Positions 1-5,804 of a DNA stretch of 5,804 nucleotides are shown here, piece by piece (positions within the stretch are counted from its first letter, which is position 1; the number at the start of each line of letters is the position of its first letter). The notes under the pieces were generated by a model. The model ran no database searches and was not told the origin of the DNA. It worked only from the letters and a program-made list of their open reading frames with translations. This stretch comes from Bacteroidota bacterium (GTDB taxonomy: Bacteria > Bacteroidota > Ignavibacteria > Ignavibacteriales > Ignavibacteriaceae): assembly GCA_021778375.1 (NCBI GenBank), contig JAJYCM010000181.1, positions 1 through 5,804 of the forward strand, given 5' to 3'. The translations under genes were made by a program, and so were the position numbers.

Positions 1-1175
1 TCGGCAGTCATACAGAAAAAATATTCCAGTGCGATCTTTTAGTAATTAGCCCAGGAGTTCCGACAAATTCAGCTATCATTCAGAAAGCCACTGAAAGAAA
101 GATTAAAATTATTAGTGAAATTGAATTAGCTTATAATTTTTGCAAAGGAAAGATAGTAGCCATTACCGGTACAAATGGTAAGACTACGACAACAAGTTTG
201 ACCGGACATATTCTTAAGGAATGCGGATTCAAAACATATGTTGCAGGGAATATAGGTGAAGCCTTCTCTGAGATAGCTCTTGAAGTAAATGAGAATGATA
301 TTGTAGTACTTGAAGTTTCAAGTTTCCAACTAGATTTTATAGATAGATTCAGGCCCACGATTGCGATGATATTAAACATTACTCCAGATCATTTAAATAG
401 ATATGATTATAAGCTACAAAATTATATCGCAGCAAAGCTTAGGATTTATCTAAATCAAAACAGCAATGATTTTCTGATATTAAACAGAGATAGCGAGTCT
501 CTGGTAAAGTCACTATCGAAGCATCAAAGCCGTGATCTTTATTTCTCAACTTCATCTAAAGAAGATAACGGAAGCTATTTGGAAGATGGGAAAATATTGT
601 TTTATGAAAATAAAGAACTAGTATTTATATGTAAAACTTCTGAGATTAACTTAAAAGGCGAACACAATTATGCCAATGCTATGGCTGCAATAATGGCTGC
701 AAAAATATTTGGTGCAGACAATCAAAAAATAATAGCAGCTCTAGGCTCATTCTCGGGAGTGGATCACAGACTTGAATTGGTAAGAGAACTTGAGGGAGTA
801 AAGTATATAAACGATTCTAAGGCAACCAACATTGATGCTGTATGGTATGCTTTGCGCAGCTTTGATGAGCCGATCTTTCTAATACTTGGCGGACTTGATA
901 AAGGCAACGATTACAATCAGATTAAAGACCTAATTATTGAAAAGGTGAAAAAGATTTATGCTATAGGAACCTCAGCAGAAAAGATTTTTAATTTTTTTCA
1001 TAAGACAGTAAAAGTAGAAATAATGAAATCCCTTGAGGATGCAATTTTGGAAGCTAGCCGCGAAGCCAGAGCGGATGAAATTGTTTTGCTTTCACCGGCA
1101 TGCGCTAGTTTTGATATGTTTCGGAGCTATGAGCACAGAGGTGAGGTTTTTAAAGAAGCAGTAAGAAAATTATAA
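1..1175 (+). CDS. murD: MurD, UDP-MurNAc-L-alanine:D-glutamate ligase (5' partial)
   Basis: Cytoplasmic ATP-dependent Mur ligase that adds D-glutamate to UDP-MurNAc-L-Ala. The frame is open from the window edge (first whole codon at 3), giving 390 visible residues. In visible numbering: S-P-G-V-P at 16-20, the ATP P-loop G-T-N-G-K-T-T at 56-62, E-V-S-S-F-Q-L from 104, a conserved His at 130, the A-A-K-L-R-I-Y lysine at 145 (equivalent to the carbamylated Lys of E. coli MurD), H-N-Y-A-N-A in the central domain, N-D-S-K-A-T-N at 270-276, and L-S-P-A-C-A-S-F-D at 363-371. The offset of these motifs from E. coli MurD is a constant ~55 residues, so about 55 N-terminal residues lie upstream and the full protein would be near 445, normal for the family. 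The TTG at 198 is an internal Leu codon just after the P-loop, not a start. Its stop abuts the ftsW ATG with no gap. The W-Y-A-L and D-K-G-N-D-Y signatures resemble Bacteroidota/Chlorobiota MurD (from memory). Confidence 0.97.
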   Translation, partial: GSHTEKIFQCDLLVISPGVPTNSAIIQKATERKIKIISEIELAYNFCKGKIVAITGTNGKTTTTSLTGHILKECGFKTYVAGNIGEAFSEIALEVNENDIVVLEVSSFQLDFIDRFRPTIAMILNITPDHLNRYDYKLQNYIAAKLRIYLNQNSNDFLILNRDSESLVKSLSKHQSRDLYFSTSSKEDNGSYLEDGKILFYENKELVFICKTSEINLKGEHNYANAMAAIMAAKIFGADNQKIIAALGSFSGVDHRLELVRELEGVKYINDSKATNIDAVWYALRSFDEPIFLILGGLDKGNDYNQIKDLIIEKVKKIYAIGTSAEKIFNFFHKTVKVEIMKSLEDAILEASREARADEIVLLSPACASFDMFRSYEHRGEVFKEAVRKL

Positions 1176-2303
1176 ATGAAGAAGTTAGCTATCATAATAT
1201 TTTTTGATGCGTTCATTTTGATGTTGCTTGGATTAATAATTGTAATGAGCGCAAGCAGTACTTATAGCGAATTTAAGTTTGATAGCCTCTTTCATTTATT
1301 TAATTATCATTTTGCAAAAGTTGTAGTCGGTATTGCCTGCTTAATTTTCTTCAGCGCAATCCCTTATGAAATTTATAAGAAGTTAAGCAAGGCTGCAATT
1401 ATTGCAATAACATTTTTACTTCTTCTTACTCTGTTTATTGCGCCCGAAATAAAAGGTGCGGGGCGCTGGATAAATTTAGGATTTTTCTCTTTTCAACCTG
1501 CAGATATAGCAAAGCTAATTTTAATAATTCACTTGGCAGTTTTGCTTGAAGTTAAGAAGGATGTATTACAAAATTATAAAGAAGGATTTCTTTATTTGTT
1601 GTTTTGGGTTCTAGTTATTGCCTGTTTAGTCTTAGCGCAACCAAATGTTAGCAACGGAGTTCTTTTAGTATTTGTGTCATTTATGCTACTATATGTAGGA
1701 GGCGCAAAATTAAGCCACTTATTTCTTACAGCTTTAGGCTGTTTAATATTCGCCGGAATTATTGCTATGGCAATAGCTCATTCAAGAGAAAGGATTTTAA
1801 CTTTTATTCATGCAACTCAACATGGAGGTACTGCAAATATACAAGTTAAACAAGCATTGTTAGGATTGGGAAGCGGAGGAATTTTTGGTATAGGTATGGG
1901 GCACAGTCTTCAAAGTAATTTATTTCTTCCAGAAGCTTACGGCGATTTTATTTTCGCAATCTTGGGTGAAGAATTAGGATTCTTAGGATCCGTGATAGTG
2001 CTTATTTGCTATTTAATTTTATTTCTTGCTGGAATTTTGGTAGCTAAAAAAGCAAAGGATAGATTTGGGCAACTGCTTGCATTTGGAATAACGATGTCAG
2101 TTACAGTTTATGCATTTGTAAACGTTGCTGTGGCAACAGGGTTAGTGCCGACTACAGGTCTCCCATTGCCATTTATTAGCTATGGTGGTACATCATTGAT
2201 TTTTCTTTGTATTTCTGTTGGGATATTAATAAATATTGCATTTTCCAATGCTGTGGAAAAAAAGCCAATTGATCAAAAAATAAGTAAGCCTATTTTGACA
2301 TGA
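1176..2303 (+). CDS. ftsW: FtsW, SEDS-family septal peptidoglycan glycosyltransferase
   Basis: Integral membrane protein that polymerises lipid II into glycan strands at the division site with its partner class B PBP. At 375 residues it is of usual length, with about ten hydrophobic segments (roughly 5-24, 46-62, 72-90, 109-124, 136-154, 160-174, 181-200, 264-290, 299-321, 338-357) and the long extracytoplasmic loop between the seventh and eighth. SEDS motifs are G-A-G-R-W-I-N-L-G at 94-102, Q-P-A-D at 107-110, P-E-A-Y-G-D-F-I-F-A at 252-261 and the P-T-T-G-L-P-L-P-F-I-S-Y-G-G block at 325-338. Asp257 aligns with the proposed catalytic Asp of SEDS enzymes. The Q-P-D motif common in the family reads Q-P-N at 155-157. 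RodA is the paralogue to exclude; position between murD and murG decides for FtsW. The start directly follows the murD stop, has no clear Shine-Dalgarno, and is probably coupled to murD translation. Its stop overlaps the murG start. Confidence 0.96.
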   Translation: MKKLAIIIFFDAFILMLLGLIIVMSASSTYSEFKFDSLFHLFNYHFAKVVVGIACLIFFSAIPYEIYKKLSKAAIIAITFLLLLTLFIAPEIKGAGRWINLGFFSFQPADIAKLILIIHLAVLLEVKKDVLQNYKEGFLYLLFWVLVIACLVLAQPNVSNGVLLVFVSFMLLYVGGAKLSHLFLTALGCLIFAGIIAMAIAHSRERILTFIHATQHGGTANIQVKQALLGLGSGGIFGIGMGHSLQSNLFLPEAYGDFIFAILGEELGFLGSVIVLICYLILFLAGILVAKKAKDRFGQLLAFGITMSVTVYAFVNVAVATGLVPTTGLPLPFISYGGTSLIFLCISVGILINIAFSNAVEKKPIDQKISKPILT

Positions 2304-3403
2304 TGGTAAGTAATAAAACATATCGATTTTTATTTGCCGGAGGTGGAACCGGAGGACATTTATACCCAGCTGTTGCCGTAGCAGAGCAGATTAAAATTAA
2401 AATACCGAACGCGCAAATATTATTTGTAGGTACAAAATCAAAAATAGAGAGTAAAGTAATCCCTGAATTGGGTTATAAATTTAAGTCTATTTGGATAAAG
2501 GGATTCTCAAGGGAAATAACGTTAGAGAATTTTCTTTTTCCATTAAAACTAATTGTATCAGTTGTTCAATCTATTTTTATCAATTTAATTTTTAAGCCTC
2601 AAGTAGCAATTGGCTCTGGCGGTTATGTTGCAGGTCCTGCTATATTCGGTTCGTCAATAACAGGCGCAAAAATAATTCTACTTGAACAAAATAGCTATCC
2701 CGGAGTTACTTCTAAATTGTTAGAAAGATTTGCAAAAGAAGTACACATAAGTTTTGAGGATTCTCGAAGGTATTTTAAGAAGAAAGAGAAAATATTCTTT
2801 ACCGGTAATCCAGTAAGGAAAGACTTAGGTTCTGTTAATAAGAGTGATGGGTTAAAAGCATATAGTCTATCAGATTCAAAGAAGACATTATTAATTCTTG
2901 GCGGGAGCTTAGGCGCAGGTTCAATTAATGAAGCAGTTGCAGGCTTACTGAAGGTATTGACAGAAAATAATGTTCAGGTAATATGGCAGACAGGAAAAAA
3001 TTATTACGATAAATATAAAGTGTACAAATCGAATAATGTTTTAATAATTCCTTTTATTGATAAAATGGACTTAGCTTATTCTGCATGCGACTTAATGTTA
3101 GCCAGGGCGGGAGCTACAACAATTGCGGAATTACTAGTTCTTGGGATTCCGTCTATTTTGGTACCTTCTCCCAACGTTGCAGAAAACCACCAGTATTATA
3201 ATGCAAAGTCATTGTCAGAAAAAGGAGCTGCAATTCTGATAGAAGATAAAAATTTAAGTAATAGATTGTCCGAGGAAATTATTTCGATCATCTTTGATAA
3301 GGAAAAATTAGTACAATTAAAAACGAATGCTCTTTTATTAGGCAAGCCTGATGCAGCCGAAGAAATAGCATCGCGTGCAATTAAATATGCGCTTGCAGTA
3401 TGA
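2300..3403 (+). CDS. murG: MurG, lipid I N-acetylglucosaminyltransferase
   Basis: GT-B fold glycosyltransferase (GT28 family) on the inner face of the cytoplasmic membrane; it transfers GlcNAc from UDP-GlcNAc to lipid I, forming lipid II, the substrate FtsW uses. The 367 residues match the family length. Motifs are the N-terminal glycine loop G-G-G-T-G-G-H at 14-20, G-S-G-G-Y-V-A-G-P at 105-113, E-Q-N at 129-131, T-G-N-P-V-R at 168-173, the second glycine loop G-G-S-L-G-A at 201-206, and the UDP-GlcNAc-binding region A-R-A-G-A-T-T-I-A-E-L at 268-278 with E-N-H-Q around 295-298. The hydrophobic stretch at 77-98 fits the membrane-association patch of the N-domain. Two ATGs stand in tandem, at 2300 and 2303. 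The first overlaps the ftsW stop by 4 bases (ATGA) and the second by 1 base; both give the same protein within one residue. No Shine-Dalgarno is visible, so initiation probably depends on coupling to ftsW. Confidence 0.97.
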   Translation: MMVSNKTYRFLFAGGGTGGHLYPAVAVAEQIKIKIPNAQILFVGTKSKIESKVIPELGYKFKSIWIKGFSREITLENFLFPLKLIVSVVQSIFINLIFKPQVAIGSGGYVAGPAIFGSSITGAKIILLEQNSYPGVTSKLLERFAKEVHISFEDSRRYFKKKEKIFFTGNPVRKDLGSVNKSDGLKAYSLSDSKKTLLILGGSLGAGSINEAVAGLLKVLTENNVQVIWQTGKNYYDKYKVYKSNNVLIIPFIDKMDLAYSACDLMLARAGATTIAELLVLGIPSILVPSPNVAENHQYYNAKSLSEKGAAILIEDKNLSNRLSEEIISIIFDKEKLVQLKTNALLLGKPDAAEEIASRAIKYALAV

Positions 3404-3870
3404 CAGAATCTGATAAAAATATTTTTAAGTATAATTTATCGTTCTATTATCAGTCGACGATTATATATTTTATAGTATTTATATTATATGTAATAATACG
3501 CGGAGAGCTAGTAGAAGATTCGTTTATTTTTATTGTTAAGGATCCGATAATTTATTTTTTTGCATTTATTGTAGTTTTCTCTTTAGTAGGTTTGCTCTAC
3601 AATGTATATAGAAAGAGGTTCTTGGAAATTACGGACGAGCAAATTTCATTTATTGAAAAATCAAGGTCGAAAGTCTTTAGAACAGAAGATATAATCCAAA
3701 TAAAGATTTCTAAGAGGCGTGAAAGATTTAATAATAAAGTTTTTCGTCTTATAAGACTAAAAATTAAGAATAGGCGTAGACCGGTTATTATTCGACCTTC
3801 TGATTATGAAAATGAAGAAGTATTAATTAAAAAATTTCAAATGCTCAAAGAAAAACCCAGGAAAGGTTAA
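3400..3870 (+). CDS. Uncharacterised two-helix membrane protein, possible PH-like cytoplasmic domain
   Basis: I do not recognise this 156-residue protein as a named family. Two hydrophobic segments (about 17-34 and 49-69) are separated by a short loop containing acidic residues (R-G-E-L-V-E-D). They are followed by R-K-R at 71-73 and a strongly basic tail (70-156). The positive-inside rule puts both termini in the cytoplasm. The tail alternates short beta-like stretches (F-L-E-I-T-D-E-Q-I from 74, a D-I-I-Q-I-K-I run at 97-103, L-I-R-L-K-I-K at 117-123, P-V-I-I-R at 128-132) and ends in a probable helix (138-150). That layout recalls membrane-tethered bacterial PH-like (bPH) domains; this is inference from pattern only. 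The gene overlaps the murG stop by 4 bases (ATGA) and its own stop abuts the murC ATG, so it is a true operon member. It is AT-richer than its neighbours (hand count 3421-3840: about 26% G+C). A role in envelope synthesis or division is guilt by association only. Confidence 0.85.
   Translation: MTESDKNIFKYNLSFYYQSTIIYFIVFILYVIIRGELVEDSFIFIVKDPIIYFFAFIVVFSLVGLLYNVYRKRFLEITDEQISFIEKSRSKVFRTEDIIQIKISKRRERFNNKVFRLIRLKIKNRRRPVIIRPSDYENEEVLIKKFQMLKEKPRKG
3859..3866 (+). promoter_or_regulatory. Shine-Dalgarno for murC
   Basis: AGGAAAGG lies 4 bases before the murC ATG at 3871, with its leading AGGA 8 bases before it. It is the only good purine-rich ribosome binding site at a gene start in this window and sits inside the last codons of the preceding gene. 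It supports the ATG at 3871 as the murC start and suggests murC can initiate independently of upstream translation. Confidence 0.6.
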
Positions 3871-5244
3871 ATGTTCAAGAATATTAAAAAAGTTCACTTT
3901 GTTGGAATTGGCGGAATCGGCATGAGCGGAATTGCGGAGATACTCCTCAATCAGGGATTTGAAATCTCAGGTTCAGATAAATCTTTGTCAGATGTTACAG
4001 CTCGTCTTAGCAGCCTTGGCATCAAAGTTTATGAAGGTCATTCGCCGGAAAATCTTAAAGATGCAGATGTGCTTGTTTATTCATCGGCGGTCGTAATAGA
4101 TAATCCTGAAGTCCAGGCAGCGATTGAAAGAAAAATTCCTATTATCAAAAGATCTGAGATGCTTGCAGAATGTATGCGAATGAAATATGGTATTGGTATC
4201 GCAGGCACTCATGGTAAAACCACGACAACATCAATGGTTGGGCTTACTTTGACTGAAGGCGGAATTGATCCGACAATTATAGTCGGCGGAAAGTTAAGCG
4301 GACTTGGCGGGACAAACGCGCGTTTAGGAGATGGGGAATTCATTGTTGTGGAAGCGGATGAATTCGATAGAACATTTTTAAAACTTACACCAACCATTGC
4401 AGCGATTACTACTTTAGAAAGCGAGCACCTAGATACATATAAAGATTTGGATGATATAAAATCCGCATTCATTGAGTTCGCTAATAAAGTTCCTTTTTAC
4501 GGCTTTGTTGTTCTATGCATGGATGAACCTGCGCTTCAAGATATAATCCCTTATATAAATAAAAAGGTTTTAACATACGGATTAACCACTCAAGCGGATA
4601 TCCGGGCGACTGATATTTCTTTTAACGAATTTTCAAGCTCGTACTCTGTAAAATATAAGGGTGAAGATTTAGGGAAAATTACTTTGAAAATTCCGGGTGT
4701 CCATAATATCAAAAACTCTCTTGTTGCAATTTGTATTGCAAAAGAGCTTGGGATCGGTTTTGATGTAATAAAAATAGCTCTAGAATCATTCTCCGGTGTT
4801 TATAGACGTTTCGAAATAAAATATAACAAAGAAATCTTAGTCATTGACGATTATGCGCATCATCCTACAGAGACGAGTGCAACGTTAGCCGGAATTAGAA
4901 ACGGCTGGGATAGAAGGTTAGTCGCAGTATTTCAACCGCATCTTTATACGAGGACTAGAGATTTCTACCATGAGTTTGGAAGGTCATTTCTCAACTCGGA
5001 TATTTTTATCTGCACAGATGTTTATCCAGCTCGTGAAGAGCCTATAAATGGTGTCAGCGGCGAGCTTATTATTGAAGCTGCGAAAAAGTTTGGGCATAAA
5101 AATGTTATCTATGTTAAGGATAAAAATGATATCCCAAAAAAGTTAATTGAATTGAAAAAGGACGGTGATATATTTGTTACTATGGGCGCAGGCGATATTT
5201 GGAAGTACGGAGAAAAATTTGTTGAACTTGTTAAAGCATTGTAA
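3871..5244 (+). CDS. murC: MurC, UDP-N-acetylmuramate:L-alanine ligase
   Basis: Cytoplasmic ATP-dependent ligase that adds L-Ala to UDP-MurNAc, the first amino acid of the stem peptide; MurD uses its product. At 457 residues it is full length. Domain order is normal: N-terminal Rossmann-like UDP-binding domain with G-I-G-G-I-G-M-S-G at 12-20, central ATPase with P-loop G-T-H-G-K-T-T-T at 112-119, E-A-D-E-F-D-R-T-F at 161-169 and E-H-L-D at 185-188, P-G-V-H-N-I-K-N at 275-282, then S-G-V-Y-R-R-F-E at 308-315, and a C-terminal domain with D-D-Y-A-H-H-P-T-E at 326-334, F-Q-P-H-L-Y-T-R-T at 354-362 and G-A-G-D-I-W at 439-444. The H-H-P-T-E motif could also suggest Mpl (the murein peptide ligase), but the dcw position and G-T-H-G-K P-loop context favour MurC. 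The start follows the previous stop directly and has a Shine-Dalgarno. There is a two-base gap to the next gene; no murB or ddl intervenes. Confidence 0.97.
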   Translation: MFKNIKKVHFVGIGGIGMSGIAEILLNQGFEISGSDKSLSDVTARLSSLGIKVYEGHSPENLKDADVLVYSSAVVIDNPEVQAAIERKIPIIKRSEMLAECMRMKYGIGIAGTHGKTTTTSMVGLTLTEGGIDPTIIVGGKLSGLGGTNARLGDGEFIVVEADEFDRTFLKLTPTIAAITTLESEHLDTYKDLDDIKSAFIEFANKVPFYGFVVLCMDEPALQDIIPYINKKVLTYGLTTQADIRATDISFNEFSSSYSVKYKGEDLGKITLKIPGVHNIKNSLVAICIAKELGIGFDVIKIALESFSGVYRRFEIKYNKEILVIDDYAHHPTETSATLAGIRNGWDRRLVAVFQPHLYTRTRDFYHEFGRSFLNSDIFICTDVYPAREEPINGVSGELIIEAAKKFGHKNVIYVKDKNDIPKKLIELKKDGDIFVTMGAGDIWKYGEKFVELVKAL

Positions 5245-5246
5245 AA

Positions 5247-5804
5247 ATGTTAGAAAAAAAAAGTAAAATATTGAGCACTTTATTTCTCATTGTATTAATT
5301 TCATGTTTAATATTTTTGATCTTTTCTACTAATAAAAAAAATAATAAAGATGAGGTCAAAATGATTGAGGTACGTGGTAATAAACTTCTTTCAGAAAGTG
5401 ATTATCTGAAATACGCTAAGCTTAATGATCTTTCTAGTTATAATGATTTAACGCTACCGGCTATTAAAGAGCGTTTTGAAAAACATCCTTACCTAGACAA
5501 TGTCGATGTTGAATATGACGGTAATGGATTGGTAAAAGTTTTTGTAACTGAAAAAATAATAATGGCAATTATAATCAATAATGGCGAACCGTATTTTATA
5601 ACCGAGAAATTTCAAATTTTGCCAATGTTGAATGATACTAAATTTATTGATTTGCCGGTTATCAGCAATGCAAATGTCCAAAATAATTTTATAGCACTTT
5701 CTTATCACGAATCAGATGACATTGTTGAAGCTTTTAAAATTATTGAAGCTGCCAAATTATCAAGTATAGAATTATCTAAGAAGCTTTCGGAAATTGATCT
5801 TAGA
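5247..5804 (+). CDS. ftsQ: FtsQ/DivIB-type division protein with POTRA domain (3' partial)
   Basis: An open frame of 186 codons from ATG 5247 runs off the window end without a stop. The layout is that of FtsQ: a very short lysine-rich cytoplasmic tail (1-7), one membrane helix (about 8-27), a charged linker, then a POTRA domain (about 38-101). The POTRA pattern is visible as I-E-V-R-G-N-K at 40-46, the L-P-A-I-K-E-R-F-E-K-H-P-Y-L helix-turn at 70-83, V-D-V-E-Y at 86-90 and V-K-V-F-V-T-E-K at 96-103. The next stretch (I-I-N-N-G-E-P-Y-F-I-T-E from 109) begins the FtsQ beta domain, which usually holds a G-x-x-x-x-I-D/T-x-x-G-like strand. The family localises to the septum, binds FtsB/FtsL-type partners and helps regulate the FtsW-PBP synthase. 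Sequence identity to known FtsQ is low by eye; the call rests on architecture and on position after murC. No Shine-Dalgarno is seen; the start is 2 bases after the murC stop. A run of nine A lies at 5254-5262. Confidence 0.85.
   Translation, partial: MLEKKSKILSTLFLIVLISCLIFLIFSTNKKNNKDEVKMIEVRGNKLLSESDYLKYAKLNDLSSYNDLTLPAIKERFEKHPYLDNVDVEYDGNGLVKVFVTEKIIMAIIINNGEPYFITEKFQILPMLNDTKFIDLPVISNANVQNNFIALSYHESDDIVEAFKIIEAAKLSSIELSKKLSEIDLR

Noticed and set aside
198..200. TTG as a possible murD start
   Set aside because: It falls just after the P-loop; the same frame stays open to the window edge and encodes conserved MurD residues upstream, so this is an internal Leu codon.
131..379. Minus-strand open frame of 82 codons
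   Set aside because: It lies wholly inside murD, antisense to its P-loop region, and its translation shows no recognisable domain.
749..775. Sequence similarity between murD (about 749-775) and murC (about 4786-4815)
   Set aside because: Both encode the F-S-G-V-x-x-R-x-E segment shared by Mur ligases; it reflects ancient paralogy, not a DNA repeat or recent duplication.
4209..4472. Minus-strand open frame of 87 codons
   Set aside because: It is antisense to the most conserved part of murC and has low-complexity Ser/Val/Pro composition typical of a shadow frame.
5240..5262. A-rich stretch at the murC-ftsQ junction as a promoter or terminator
   Set aside because: There is no inverted repeat or convincing -35/-10 pair; the gap is only 2 bases and the A-rich part is ftsQ coding sequence.
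5493..5708. Minus-strand open frame of 71 codons
   Set aside because: It is antisense to the ftsQ reading frame, which has the better architecture and operon context.

Overview
The window is a stretch of the division and cell wall (dcw) cluster. All genes lie on the + strand and are packed end to end: murD (5' end cut off by the window), ftsW, murG, a small uncharacterised membrane protein, murC, and the start of ftsQ (3' end cut off). No gap between genes exceeds 2 bases. I see no promoter, terminator, RNA gene, mobile element or CRISPR array, so this looks like the middle of one long operon whose promoter lies upstream of the window and which continues downstream, probably into ftsA and ftsZ.

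The DNA is AT-rich. The gene order murD-ftsW-murG-murC-ftsQ, with no murB or ddl between murC and ftsQ, fits the Bacteroidota/Chlorobiota/Ignavibacteriota (FCB) branch. Protein details point the same way: the W-Y-A-L and D-K-G-N-D-Y signatures in MurD, E-A-D-E-F-D-R in MurC, and P-E-A-Y-G-D-F-I-F in FtsW. Most starts lack a Shine-Dalgarno sequence, also common in that branch. A member of Ignavibacteria or a relative is my best guess, made from memory of family signatures and not from a search.

The genes act on one pathway. MurC adds L-Ala and MurD adds D-Glu to UDP-MurNAc in the cytoplasm. MurG adds GlcNAc to lipid I at the inner membrane face to make lipid II. FtsW polymerises lipid II into septal glycan, and FtsQ is a bitopic divisome protein that recruits and regulates the synthase complex.

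The least ordinary part is 3400-3870. It encodes a 156-residue protein with two predicted membrane helices and a basic cytoplasmic tail that may be a bacterial PH-like domain. It is translationally coupled to murG and sits directly before murC. It is not part of the classical dcw set and is the best candidate here for something poorly described. The rest is ordinary core cell-wall machinery.
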